This document shows positions 34,018 through 42,828 of a DNA stretch of 64,000 bases, piece by piece. Made by a program: the position numbers and the translations under genes. Origin of the DNA: Pseudonocardia sp. EC080619-01. GTDB lineage: Bacteria > Actinomycetota > Actinomycetes > Mycobacteriales > Pseudonocardiaceae. Position 1 is the stretch's first letter; the number at the start of each line of letters is the position of its first letter. The DNA lies in NCBI RefSeq assembly GCF_001420995.1, contig NZ_CP012184.1, positions 4,200,501 through 4,264,500 of the forward strand. The letters run 5' to 3'. The notes under the pieces are model-generated. The model was not told the DNA's origin and ran no database searches. It was given only the letters and a program-made list of their open reading frames with translations.

Positions 34018-34698
34018 TCAGCCCGAACCCGAGGTCGTCACCACCGTCGTCGCGGCGACCGTCGTCACCATCGCGATGACCGCCGCGTCGTACTGGGCCT
34101 TGACGACCGGATCGTCCTTCAGCCCCTTCGCGATCTCCTTCGCGCGCCGCTGCCCCTCCTTCCGCTGCTGCTTGTCCACCCCGGACAGCGCCGCCGCTGT
34201 CTGCGACGTCGTGTGCAGGAGCGTGACCAGCAGCGCGTCGTGGGCGTCCGGGGTGCGGCCGGCGACGAGGATCCCTGCGAGCCGCTCCCGCAGTGCCCGC
34301 TCCGGGCCCGGGTCCGCCTCGGGCAGCCGGGTGGTGCGGAACAGCCCGAGGACCCGGCCCTCCTCACTGGTGAGGACGCCGTCGTCCACCAGTCTCGTGG
34401 CGACGAGCTCGCTGGGCTTCGTGTGCTTCCACGGCAGGGTGCTCACCCAGTGCGAGACGCTGCGCGGCTTCGCGTCGGCGGTGACCGTCTCCAGGACCGC
34501 CTGCAGGGCGGGGTGGTCGGACCGCTCGCCGGTCGGGACGACCTTCTTCGTCCCGTCGACGGTGACGAGGCCTCGCTCGATCAGGTCGCAGAGCAGCGCG
34601 CCGTGCAGCCGTCCGGGGTCGAACCACCCGTCGGGCTTGCCGGTCCCGTCGTGCAGGCCGATGAGCAGCAGTTCCTCGCTGAGCAGCAGATCCCCCAT
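34018..34698 (-). CDS. GPP34 (GOLPH3-like) family protein
   Basis: This 226-residue protein matches the bacterial GPP34/GOLPH3 fold. It begins MGDLLLSEELLLIGLHDGTG, contains GALLCDLIERGLVTVDG, and the helical region ends in a Val/Thr-rich tail (AVIAMVTTVAATTVVTT). Eukaryotic GOLPH3 binds phosphoinositide on Golgi membranes; the bacterial role is unknown, and the family is common in actinomycetes. It lies 58 bases downstream of the PhoD gene on the same strand. Its product is probably cytoplasmic and may touch the membrane. Confidence 0.87.
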   Translation of the reverse strand: MGDLLLSEELLLIGLHDGTGKPDGWFDPGRLHGALLCDLIERGLVTVDGTKKVVPTGERSDHPALQAVLETVTADAKPRSVSHWVSTLPWKHTKPSELVATRLVDDGVLTSEEGRVLGLFRTTRLPEADPGPERALRERLAGILVAGRTPDAHDALLVTLLHTTSQTAAALSGVDKQQRKEGQRRAKEIAKGLKDDPVVKAQYDAAVIAMVTTVAATTVVTTSGSG

Positions 34699-34756
34699 AC
34701 CGGACGACCGTAGCGGGACCGGGCCTCCGGTACCTCCCGTGGCGGGGACGATCTCC

Positions 34757-36733
34757 TCAGGGCAGGGGCGGACCGACCTCCGGGCGCCCCATCGCCTCGG
34801 GGCCCCGCCGGTCGGTCCGGAGCTCCACGCGCACCCGTCGGGCGCCGTCGGTGTTCCCGGCCGCCAACGACGCGCGCAGGTGCAGCGACGCGGTCAGCTC
34901 GAAACGGTGCTCGCCGGTCCGGGCCAGCGACAGCAGCCCGATGCCCTCGGGGTTGCCGCGCCCCAGCCCGGTCAGTGACACCGCGACCGGCTCGTCGCCC
35001 GGTTCCGGCGCGCGGACGGCCCGGCTGCGCAGGTCCGGGATCCGGGCGAGCGGCGCGCCCGGCGCGTACGGGTCCCGGTGGGCCGAGCCCCCGGACATCG
35101 CGCGGAGCAGCTTCGCCGGCGCCGCGAACACCGTCTCGAACAGGGTCGAGCCGGCGACCAGCGACATCGGCGACGACACCACCTCCAGCAGCGGCAGCGA
35201 CGGCGCGTGCCCCACGTAGCTGGAGTGGATGTCGCCGCCGACGGTGACGGTGGGGCGGCCGTCCCGGGCGGCGACGAGGCCGTCCCAGAACCGGGCGTAC
35301 TGGTCGGGGTAGTCGGCTACCTGCAGGTCGATCGCCTTCTCCACCCGGGCGCCGAGCGGGCGCTCGCGCAGCCGCGTCCGGTACGGCGGCACCAGCATCG
35401 GCTGCGGGGTGACGAGCACGAGGACCGCGGCGTCGGCGGCGATCGCCAGCACCCGGTCGAGGTACTCGGCGTCGACGAACCCGGAGTGGCGGGGGTCGTC
35501 CGTGCGCCGGGTCCGGCGGGTGCGGGTGTCGAGCAGGACGATCTGCACCTCGTCGAGGTCGATGCGTTGCACGAGCTGGTTGAGCGGGCGGTGGACCTCG
35601 CCGGGCGGACCGTGCCGGGGCGGGCGGAGCGGGTCGGCGGCCGGGTCGTCGTCGAGCTCGCCGCGGGTGATCCGGCCGGTGTCGCGGTCGCGCACGCTGG
35701 GGGTCTGGAACGAGCCGTAGAGGTCGAACGCGGCGCGCCCCCAGGTGTCCCACTCGTCGGGGTGCACCGGGTGGTAGCTCTGCACCAGCGGATCCGTGGG
35801 CGGCGGGCCGGGATCGGCCGGGCAGGGCACCGGGGCGTCCGGTCCGGCGCGGCGGTGCCGCCACACGGCGAGCCTGCGGAGCAGCCCGCCGCGACCGGCC
35901 CGGCCGATGTTGGAGTAGGAGTGCCGCGCGGTGACCGACGCGTGCGGCCAGTTGTTCCAGAACTCGTGGTCGTCGGGCAGGAACCAGTGCGGGCCGTGTC
36001 CCAGCAGCTCCCGCATGCCGAGGTGGCGGCGCTCGCCGTAGCGCTGCATGCCCCAGGACGTCCAGTACTCCAGCAGGCCGTAGGTGCGTGGCGTGCTGCG
36101 GGCCATCGTCGCGTAGAACTTCGCGGGCGCGTCGGCGTAGACCTGGTCGCCGGTGAGCAGCGCGAGGTCCGGCGCGGCGACGTGGTCGCGCAGGTGCCGG
36201 AACGCCGCGTCGAGGGCGTTCGTCGTGTCGGTGTCGGCGTCGTAGCAGGACCCGACGAGCGCGGTCAGCGACCCGCCGACGGCGATCCGCGACGGCAGCG
36301 TCCGCACCCGGCAGGACGCCCGGCGGTGCTCCTCGCGCAGCCCCGGCACCGGGGCCAGTTCGACGGCGGCCTCGCCCCACGCGTCGGGCGCCAGCCGGTC
36401 GACGACGACGTGGCCGTGGAAGAACCGGGTGCCCGCCCGCCAGCCGGAGACGGCGCGCTCGTCGTCGAAGCCGAAGCGCAGCAGCGTCGTCGTGACCCTG
36501 GCGTCGCCGGCCGCTCCGGAGACGGTGACCGTCGCGTCGAGCGTCTCGGCGTCGCAGCCGTGCACCAGTGCGCCGATCCACAGCCGGACCTGCCGGGTCC
36601 CGGCGTCCTTGCCGACGACCGAGAGCCCCGGCTCGATGTCGTGTTCCGGGCCGCCGCGGTGCCCGAGCACCCACTGCCCGGCCCGGAACAGGGCGTGCTG
36701 GAAGCGCCGTACGGGCGCGGGGGCACCGCTCAC
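34757..36733 (-). CDS. PhoD-like metallophosphatase
   Basis: This 658-residue member of the alkaline phosphatase D family has a Fn3-like/beta N-terminal portion (residues about 1-145) and a calcineurin-like core. Metal-site motifs are VGSCYDADTD, LLTGDQVYADAPAKF, PDDHEFWNNWP and VGGDIHSSYVGH. No signal peptide is visible, so it may be intracellular, unlike Tat-exported PhoD. It starts 12 bases downstream of the second rmlA on the same strand and may share its transcript. Substrate is not known; phosphodiesters or nucleotide/lipid phosphates are possible. Confidence 0.87.
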   Translation of the reverse strand: MSGAPAPVRRFQHALFRAGQWVLGHRGGPEHDIEPGLSVVGKDAGTRQVRLWIGALVHGCDAETLDATVTVSGAAGDARVTTTLLRFGFDDERAVSGWRAGTRFFHGHVVVDRLAPDAWGEAAVELAPVPGLREEHRRASCRVRTLPSRIAVGGSLTALVGSCYDADTDTTNALDAAFRHLRDHVAAPDLALLTGDQVYADAPAKFYATMARSTPRTYGLLEYWTSWGMQRYGERRHLGMRELLGHGPHWFLPDDHEFWNNWPHASVTARHSYSNIGRAGRGGLLRRLAVWRHRRAGPDAPVPCPADPGPPPTDPLVQSYHPVHPDEWDTWGRAAFDLYGSFQTPSVRDRDTGRITRGELDDDPAADPLRPPRHGPPGEVHRPLNQLVQRIDLDEVQIVLLDTRTRRTRRTDDPRHSGFVDAEYLDRVLAIAADAAVLVLVTPQPMLVPPYRTRLRERPLGARVEKAIDLQVADYPDQYARFWDGLVAARDGRPTVTVGGDIHSSYVGHAPSLPLLEVVSSPMSLVAGSTLFETVFAAPAKLLRAMSGGSAHRDPYAPGAPLARIPDLRSRAVRAPEPGDEPVAVSLTGLGRGNPEGIGLLSLARTGEHRFELTASLHLRASLAAGNTDGARRVRVELRTDRRGPEAMGRPEVGPPLP

Positions 36734-36745
36734 ACCCCCACCCTG

Positions 36746-37639
36746 TCAGCCCCGGCGGTCGAACTGCTCCGCCACGCCCACGACGTACTCGCCGTATCCG
36801 GAGCCGAGCTGGGCCTCGCCGAGCCGCCGGGCCTGCGCGGCGCCGATGTAGCCCATGCGGAGGGCGACCTCCTCGATGCAGGCGATGCGGACGCCCTGGC
36901 GGTTCTCGAGGACGCGGACGTACTGGCCGGCCTCCATGAGGGACTCGTGGGTGCCGGTGTCGAGCCAGGCGAAGCCGCGGCCGAGGTCCTGGAGGTGGGC
37001 GCGGCCCTGGTCGAGGTAGGCGCGGTTGACGTCGGTGATCTCGAGCTCGCCGCGGGGGGAGGGCTCGACCGCGGCGGCGATGTCGGCGACGTGCTCGTCG
37101 TAGAGGTAGAGGCCGGTGATGGCCCGGTCGGAGCGGGGGTGCTCGGGCTTCTCCTCGAGGGAGACGAGCCGCCCGTCCGGGTCGGCCTCGCCGACGCCGT
37201 AGCGGCGGGGGTCGCGGACGGGGTAGCCGAACAGGACGCAGCCGGCCTCGCCGGTGGTCACCTGGGCGACGCGGCGGCGCAGCAGGTCGCCGAAGGACGC
37301 CCCGTGGAAGATGTTGTCACCGAGGACGAGTGCCGACGGGCCGCCGCGGACGTGGTCGGCGCCGATGACGAACGCCTCGGCGAGGCCGTTGGGGTGCTCC
37401 TGCGGGGCGTAGGTGATCTCCAGGCCGAGCTGCGTGCCGTCGCCGAGGAGCCGCTGGAAGCCGGGCAGGTCGTGCGGGGTGGAGATCAGCAGGATCTCCC
37501 GCACGCCGGCCAGCATGAGCGTGGTCAGCGGGTGGTAGATCATCGGCTTGTCGTAGACCGGCAGCAGCTGCTTCGAGACGGCCCGGGTGATCGGCGACAG
37601 CCGGCTGCCGGTCCCGCCGGCCAGGACGATCCCCTTCAC
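36746..37639 (-). CDS. rmlA: Glucose-1-phosphate thymidylyltransferase (copy 2)
   Basis: This 297-residue RmlA has LAGGTGSRLSPITRAVSKQL, VYDKPMIYHPL, LVLGDNIFHGASF and SLEEKPEHPRSDRA. It is full length and very similar to copy 1 at 5485-6366, with higher GC in third positions. The GTG at 37639 overlaps the rmlD stop (GTGA), so rmlD and rmlA are translationally coupled. It provides dTDP-glucose for dTDP-rhamnose. Confidence 0.96.
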   Translation of the reverse strand: MKGIVLAGGTGSRLSPITRAVSKQLLPVYDKPMIYHPLTTLMLAGVREILLISTPHDLPGFQRLLGDGTQLGLEITYAPQEHPNGLAEAFVIGADHVRGGPSALVLGDNIFHGASFGDLLRRRVAQVTTGEAGCVLFGYPVRDPRRYGVGEADPDGRLVSLEEKPEHPRSDRAITGLYLYDEHVADIAAAVEPSPRGELEITDVNRAYLDQGRAHLQDLGRGFAWLDTGTHESLMEAGQYVRVLENRQGVRIACIEEVALRMGYIGAAQARRLGEAQLGSGYGEYVVGVAEQFDRRG

Positions 37640-38472
37640 CGCGGCACCCCGAGGTACCGGTCCAGTCCGTCCCGCCAGGCCGGCATCGAGATCCCGGCTC
37701 CGGTCGCCCGGCTCAGGTCCAGCACCGAGTTCGCCGGGCGGCGGGCCAGGTGCGGCTTGTCCGCGGCGTACTCGGCGGTCGACACGGCGCGGACGTCGGC
37801 GGGGTCCCGGCCGCACCGGGCGAACACCTCGCCGGCCACCCCGTGCCAGCTGACCGGCTCGCCGTCGCCGGTGACGTGGTAGACGCCCTGCCCGCTCCCG
37901 GCCAGCGCGACCAGTGCGGCGGCGAGGTCGGGGGCGAAGGTCGGACGGCCGACCTGGTCGTCGACGACGGCGGGGGAGACGCCGTCGCGGGCCAGCCGGG
38001 CCATCGTCGCGACGAAGTTGCCGCCGTCGCCGGCCACCCAGCTGGTGCGGACGACGACGTGCTGCGGGGCGCCCGCCCGCACGGCCAGCTCGCCGGCGGC
38101 CTTGGAGGCGCCGTAGACACCCAGCGGCGCGAGCGGGGTGTCCTCGGGCATCGGGCCGGGCGCGGTGCCGTCGAAGACGTACTCGGTGGAGACGTGCACC
38201 AGCGTGAACCCGTACTGGGCGGCCGCCGCGGCGAGGTACGCCGGGCCGAGCGCGTTCACCCGCCACGCCGCCGCGGGATCGGTCTCCGCCCGGTCGACGG
38301 CGGTGTACGCGGCGGCGTCGAACACGACGTCGACGCCCGAGAAGTCGAACGCGGCGACGGCGGCGGCGTCGCCGACGTCCAGCCCGTCCCTGGTGAGGGC
38401 CACGGCATCGGGCAGCGCCGCCGTCAGTGCCCGTCCGAGCTGCCCGTTGGCACCCAGCACGCACGCGCGCAC
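37636..38472 (-). CDS. rmlD: dTDP-4-dehydrorhamnose reductase
   Basis: This 278-residue SDR enzyme reduces dTDP-4-keto-L-rhamnose to dTDP-L-rhamnose with NAD(P)H. It has LGANGQLGRAL, the FDAAAYTAVDRAE segment, HVSTEYVFDG and the catalytic YGASKAAGE (YxxxK), plus the RTSWVAGDGGNFV and VVDDQVGRPTFAPDLA blocks diagnostic of RmlD. It is the only rmlD in the window and probably serves both rml sets. It is divergent from rmlB across 74 bases. Confidence 0.95.
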   Translation of the reverse strand: MRACVLGANGQLGRALTAALPDAVALTRDGLDVGDAAAVAAFDFSGVDVVFDAAAYTAVDRAETDPAAAWRVNALGPAYLAAAAAQYGFTLVHVSTEYVFDGTAPGPMPEDTPLAPLGVYGASKAAGELAVRAGAPQHVVVRTSWVAGDGGNFVATMARLARDGVSPAVVDDQVGRPTFAPDLAAALVALAGSGQGVYHVTGDGEPVSWHGVAGEVFARCGRDPADVRAVSTAEYAADKPHLARRPANSVLDLSRATGAGISMPAWRDGLDRYLGVPR

Positions 38473-38546
38473 GCGCCCACCTCCTCGCCGTCCGACGGGG
38501 CGACTCTGACACGCTGACCGGGGCCGACGACGAGCGGGGAGGGCGT

Positions 38547-39512
38547 GTGCGGGTCGTGGTGACCGGCGGAGCCGGGTTCATCGGTTCCCATTTCGTGCGG
38601 AGCGCCGCCGCCGGGGCCTACCCGGCGCTCGCGGGCGCGGAGATCGTGGTGCTGGACGCCTTCACCTACGCCGGGCGGATCGAGAACCTGGCACCGGTGG
38701 CGGACCGGGTCACCGTCGAGCGCGGCGACGTCCGGGACCCGCAGCGGGTCGCCGGGGTGCTGACCGGCGCGGACCTGGTCGTGCACCTCGCCGCGGAGAC
38801 GCACGTGGACCGCTCGATCACCGGCGCCGCGGACTTCGTGACGACCAACGTCGTCGGGACGCAGGTCCTGCTGCAGGCGGCGCTGGACCGGGGCGTGGGG
38901 CGCTTCGTGCACGTCTCGACCGACGAGGTGTACGGGTCGATCGAGCAGGGGGCGTGGCCGGAGAGCCACCCGCTGGAGCCCAACTCGCCGTACTCGGCGG
39001 CGAAGGCCGGGTCGGACCTGCTGGCGCGCAGCTACCACCGCACGCACGGCCTGGACGTCGTGGTGACCCGGTGCTCGAACAACTACGGGCCCTACCAGTT
39101 CCCGGAGAAGCTGATCCCGCTGTTCGTCACCCGCCTGCTCGACGGGAGGCGGGTCCCGCTCTACGGCGACGGGCTCAACGTGCGGGACTGGCTGCACGTC
39201 GACGACCACTGCCGCGGGATCGCGCTGGTCGCGGAGAAGGGCCGGGCCGGGGAGGTCTACAACATCGGCGGCGGCACCGAGCTGACCAACGCCGACCTGA
39301 CGCGGCGGCTGCTCGCCGCGGTCGGCGCGGGCGAGGACATGATCGAGAACGTCGAGGACCGCAAGGGCCACGACCGCCGGTACTCGGTGGACTGGTCGCG
39401 GATCCGCGACGAGCTCGGCTACACGCCGCGGTGGTCGTTCGACGAGGGCCTCGCGGAGACCGTCGCCTGGTACCGGGACCACCGGTCGTGGTGGGAGGCG
39501 GTGCGGACGTGA
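38547..39512 (+). CDS. rmlB: dTDP-glucose 4,6-dehydratase (copy 2)
   Basis: This 321-residue SDR protein has GGAGFIGSHFVRS, LAAETHVDRSITG, HVSTDEVYGSI and YSAAKAGSDLLAR. The GTG at 38547 follows ggggaggg (38536-38543). The stop overlaps rmlC (GTGA). It is a close paralogue of 6613-7596; the proteins share long identical stretches while the DNA differs mainly at third positions. Confidence 0.96.
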   Translation: MRVVVTGGAGFIGSHFVRSAAAGAYPALAGAEIVVLDAFTYAGRIENLAPVADRVTVERGDVRDPQRVAGVLTGADLVVHLAAETHVDRSITGAADFVTTNVVGTQVLLQAALDRGVGRFVHVSTDEVYGSIEQGAWPESHPLEPNSPYSAAKAGSDLLARSYHRTHGLDVVVTRCSNNYGPYQFPEKLIPLFVTRLLDGRRVPLYGDGLNVRDWLHVDDHCRGIALVAEKGRAGEVYNIGGGTELTNADLTRRLLAAVGAGEDMIENVEDRKGHDRRYSVDWSRIRDELGYTPRWSFDEGLAETVAWYRDHRSWWEAVRT

Positions 39513-40114
39513 AGGCCACCGAGCTGGGCATCGACGGCGCCTGGACGTTCGAGCCGGCGACGTTCCCCGACCACCGCGGGTCCTTCACCGCACCGTTCCA
39601 GGGGCCCGCGTTCCGCGAGGCACTCGGCTTCGACCTGACCGTGGCGCAGACCAACCGGTCGGTGTCGCACCGCGGCGTGATCCGCGGGGTGCACTTCGCC
39701 GACGTCCCCCCGGGCCAGGCGAAGTACCTGCACGTCGCCGCCGGCGCGGTCCGGGACGTGATCGTCGACCTGCGGGTCGGGTCGCCGACGTTCGGCCGGT
39801 ACGAGGTCGTCGAGCTCGACGCGGCCGTGCCGAGGGCCGTCTACCTGGCCGAGGGGCTCGGGCACGCCTTCCAGGCGCTGGCCGACGGCACCGTCGTCGA
39901 GTACCTGTGCTCGACGCCGTACGCCCCGGACCGCGAGCACGGCATCAGCCCGCTCGACCCGGAGCTGGCGCTGCCGTGGGCCGACGGGCTCGAACCGGTG
40001 CTGTCGGACAAGGACCGGGACGCACCGACGCTGGCGCACGCGTCGGACACCGGTCTGTTGCCCTCCCGCAATCTGTGCGATGCCCGGTACGTCCAGCTCC
40101 GCACCACGGGTTAG
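39509..40114 (+). CDS. rmlC: dTDP-4-dehydrorhamnose 3,5-epimerase (copy 2)
   Basis: This 201-residue cupin has the motifs RGVIRGVHFADVPPGQAKYL and AEGLGHAFQALADGTV. The GTG at 39509 overlaps the rmlB stop, as in the first set. It completes a divergent rmlDA/rmlBC unit. The UDP-glucose dehydrogenase gene starts 9 bases after its stop and is probably on the same transcript. Confidence 0.95.
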   Translation: MKATELGIDGAWTFEPATFPDHRGSFTAPFQGPAFREALGFDLTVAQTNRSVSHRGVIRGVHFADVPPGQAKYLHVAAGAVRDVIVDLRVGSPTFGRYEVVELDAAVPRAVYLAEGLGHAFQALADGTVVEYLCSTPYAPDREHGISPLDPELALPWADGLEPVLSDKDRDAPTLAHASDTGLLPSRNLCDARYVQLRTTG

Positions 40115-40123
40115 CCTCCGCCC

Positions 40124-41473
40124 ATGGCGGAGAGCGACCAGCCCCTGAAGATCTCGGTGATCGGCTGCGGGTACCTGGGTGCGGTGCACGCGGCGTCGAT
40201 GGCCGAGCTGGGCCACGAGGTCGTCGGCGTGGAGGTCGACGCGGAGAAGGCGGAGGCGCTGGCCGCGGGCCGGGTGCCGTTCTACGAACCGGGATTCTCC
40301 GAGCTGCTGCGGCGGTCGCTGGACTCGGGCCGGCTGTCGTTCTCCTCGGACATGGCGACGGCCGCGGGTGCGGCGGTGCACTTCGTCTGCGTGGGCACCC
40401 CGCAGCGGCGCGGCGAGTACGCGGCGGACCTGACCTACGTGGAGGCGGCGACGGCGTCGCTGCTGGACGTGCTCGGCCCCGGTGAGCTGGTGGTGGGCAA
40501 GTCCACGGTTCCCGTGGGGACGGCGGCGCGGCTCGCGGAGCTGGTGGCCGAGCGGGTGCCGGGCGCGGGGCTGGCGTGGAACCCGGAGTTCCTCCGGGAG
40601 GGGTTCGCGGTGCAGGACACGCTGCACCCCGACCGCCTGGTCTACGGCGTACCGGGACTGTCCGGGGTGGAGACGGCCGTCGACGCCGAGGCGGTGCTGG
40701 ACACCGTGTACGCGCGGATCGTCGCCGAGGACACCCCGAAGGTCGTGACCGACTACGCGACCGCGGAGATGGTCAAGACCGCCGCGAACTCGTTCCTGGC
40801 CACGAAGATCTCCTTCATCAACGCGATGGCCGAGCTGTGCGAGGCCACCGGTGCGGACGTGAAGCAGCTGGCCGACGCGATCGGGCACGACGACCGGATC
40901 GGCCGGAAGTTCCTCAACGCCGGGCTGGGCTTCGGCGGAGGATGCCTGCCGAAGGACATCCGGGCGTTCATGGCGCGGGCCGGTGAGCTGGGGGCCGACC
41001 AGGCACTGACCTTCCTGCGGGAGGTCGACAACATCAACATGCGGCGGCGGATCCGGATGGTGGAGCTGGCGCGGCAGGTATGCGACGACTCGCTGCTGGG
41101 CAAGCGGATCGCGGTGCTGGGTGCGGCGTTCAAGCCCGACTCCGACGACATCCGGGACTCGCCGGCACTGAACGTGGCGGCGCAGCTGCAGCTGCAGGGC
41201 GCGAACGTCCGGGTGACCGACCCGCAGGCCGGGGACAACGTGCGCAAGCACTGGGCGCAGCTCGACTTCGTCGAGACCCCGGAGGAGGCGGCGGAGAACG
41301 CCGACGCCGTGCTGCTGCTGACCGAGTGGCGCCAGTACAAGCAGCTCGACCCGGCGGCGTTCGGGAAGGTCGTGCGCACCCGCCGCGTCCTCGACGGCCG
41401 CAACGCGCTGGACCGCGAGACCTGGGAGGCGGCGGGCTGGACCTACCGCGCGCTGGGGCGACGGAACGTCTGA
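40124..41473 (+). CDS. ugd: UDP-glucose 6-dehydrogenase
   Basis: This 449-residue enzyme oxidises UDP-glucose to UDP-glucuronate using NAD. The N-terminal Rossmann domain begins ISVIGCGYLGAVHAASMAEL, the central helix follows WNPEFLREGFAVQD, and the catalytic cysteine is in LGFGGGCLPKDIRAF. The C-terminal domain has VLGAAFKPDSDDIRDSPAL. It is close behind rmlBC, so glucuronate may be part of the same polysaccharide. A GDP-mannose dehydrogenase is the main alternative, but the substrate loop fits Ugd better. Confidence 0.93.
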   Translation: MAESDQPLKISVIGCGYLGAVHAASMAELGHEVVGVEVDAEKAEALAAGRVPFYEPGFSELLRRSLDSGRLSFSSDMATAAGAAVHFVCVGTPQRRGEYAADLTYVEAATASLLDVLGPGELVVGKSTVPVGTAARLAELVAERVPGAGLAWNPEFLREGFAVQDTLHPDRLVYGVPGLSGVETAVDAEAVLDTVYARIVAEDTPKVVTDYATAEMVKTAANSFLATKISFINAMAELCEATGADVKQLADAIGHDDRIGRKFLNAGLGFGGGCLPKDIRAFMARAGELGADQALTFLREVDNINMRRRIRMVELARQVCDDSLLGKRIAVLGAAFKPDSDDIRDSPALNVAAQLQLQGANVRVTDPQAGDNVRKHWAQLDFVETPEEAAENADAVLLLTEWRQYKQLDPAAFGKVVRTRRVLDGRNALDRETWEAAGWTYRALGRRNV

Positions 41474-41483
41474 GGCCGGCGCG

Positions 41484-42812
41484 ATGAGCACCGACCTGCG
41501 GTCCCTGATCGACGACGCCCCGATGCGCCGCTTCCAGTGGCGCGCGGTGACCGTCTGCCTGGTCCTGAACCTGATCGACGGCTTCGACGTGCTCGTCATG
41601 GCCTTCACCGGCCGCGCGGTCGCCGCCGAGTGGGGGCTCGGCGGCGCCGAGCTGGGGCTGCTGCTGTCCGCCGGGCTGGTCGGCATGGCGCTGGGCTCGA
41701 TCTTCCTCGCGCCTGCCGCGGACCGGATCGGCCGGCGCCCCGTCATCGTCGCCGGGCTCGTGGTGGCGGGCATCGGGATGCTGCTGTCGGCGGCCGCGCC
41801 GTCGGTGGTCGTCCTCGGTGCGTTGCGGCTGCTCACCGGCGTCGGTGTCGGCGGGGTGCTCGCCTGCAGCAGCACGATCGCCACCGAGTACGCCTCGCGC
41901 CGCTGGCGGCCGATGGCGGTGGGCCTGCAGGGGATCGGCTACGCCGGCGGTGCGACGCTCGGCGGGTTGCTGGCCGTCGCGCTGATCGAGGCGCACGGCT
42001 GGCGGACGGTGTTCCTGATCGGTGGCGTCGCCACCCTGCTCGCGGTCCCGCTCGTGCTCGGCGCGCTGCCCGAGTCGCTCGGGTTCCTGCTGACCCGGCG
42101 GCCCGCGGGCGCCCTGGACCGGGTCAACGCCCTGCTGCGCCGCCTGGACGCGCCCACCGTCACCGAGCTGCCGGATCCCGAGCCCGGCACCGATCCCGGC
42201 ACCGTGGCCGGCGGGCCGCGGGCCCTGCTGGCACCCGCACTGCGCCGCACGACGGTCGGCCTCTGGGCGATGTTCGTGCTGGTGATGGCGGGGTTCTACT
42301 TCGTCACGAGCTGGACGCCGACGCTGCTGATCGAGGCCGGACTGTCGCCGTCGCAGGGGTTGACCGGCGGGACCCTGCTGAACGTCGGCGGGATCTTCGG
42401 GACGGTCGTGCTGGGCGCCCTGGCCGCCCGGTGGCCGCTGCGCGGCGTTCTGACCGGCTACCTGCTGGCGAGCGGCGCGCTGCTCGCGCTCCTGCTGCCC
42501 GCCCTGTCGGTGCTCGCCGTCGCGTTCGCCGTCGGGATGCTGGTCGGGGTCGTCGTGAACGGCTGCGTCGGCGGCCTGTACGCGCTCGCCGCGACGTCGT
42601 ACCCGGACCGGATCCGGGCGACCGGGGTCGGCACGGCGATCGGCGTCGGCCGGATCGGGGCGGTGGCCGCGCCGGTCGCGGCGGGGGCGCTGCTCGACGC
42701 GGGGGCGTCCCCGCAGGCCCTCTACCTCGGCTCGGCGGTGATCTTCGTGCTGAGCGCGGTCGTGCTGCTGACCCTGCACCGCACGCCCGCGGCCCCCACG
42801 ACGGCCCGTTAG
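41484..42812 (+). CDS. MFS transporter, aromatic acid/H+ symporter-like
   Basis: This 442-residue protein has 12 membrane helices. The first helix LIDGFDVLVMAFTGRAVA has the DGxD motif of the AAHS subfamily (PcaK-like), and the loop 2-3 motif GSIFLAPAADRIGRRPV is the MFS A-motif. A central cytoplasmic loop follows helix 6 (PESLGFLLTRRP). It begins 10 bases after ugd, although the function is unrelated to sugars. Uptake of an aromatic or organic acid is likely; the substrate is not known. Confidence 0.88.
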   Translation: MSTDLRSLIDDAPMRRFQWRAVTVCLVLNLIDGFDVLVMAFTGRAVAAEWGLGGAELGLLLSAGLVGMALGSIFLAPAADRIGRRPVIVAGLVVAGIGMLLSAAAPSVVVLGALRLLTGVGVGGVLACSSTIATEYASRRWRPMAVGLQGIGYAGGATLGGLLAVALIEAHGWRTVFLIGGVATLLAVPLVLGALPESLGFLLTRRPAGALDRVNALLRRLDAPTVTELPDPEPGTDPGTVAGGPRALLAPALRRTTVGLWAMFVLVMAGFYFVTSWTPTLLIEAGLSPSQGLTGGTLLNVGGIFGTVVLGALAARWPLRGVLTGYLLASGALLALLLPALSVLAVAFAVGMLVGVVVNGCVGGLYALAATSYPDRIRATGVGTAIGVGRIGAVAAPVAAGALLDAGASPQALYLGSAVIFVLSAVVLLTLHRTPAAPTTAR

Positions 42813-42828
42813 CGGGTACAACACCGGG

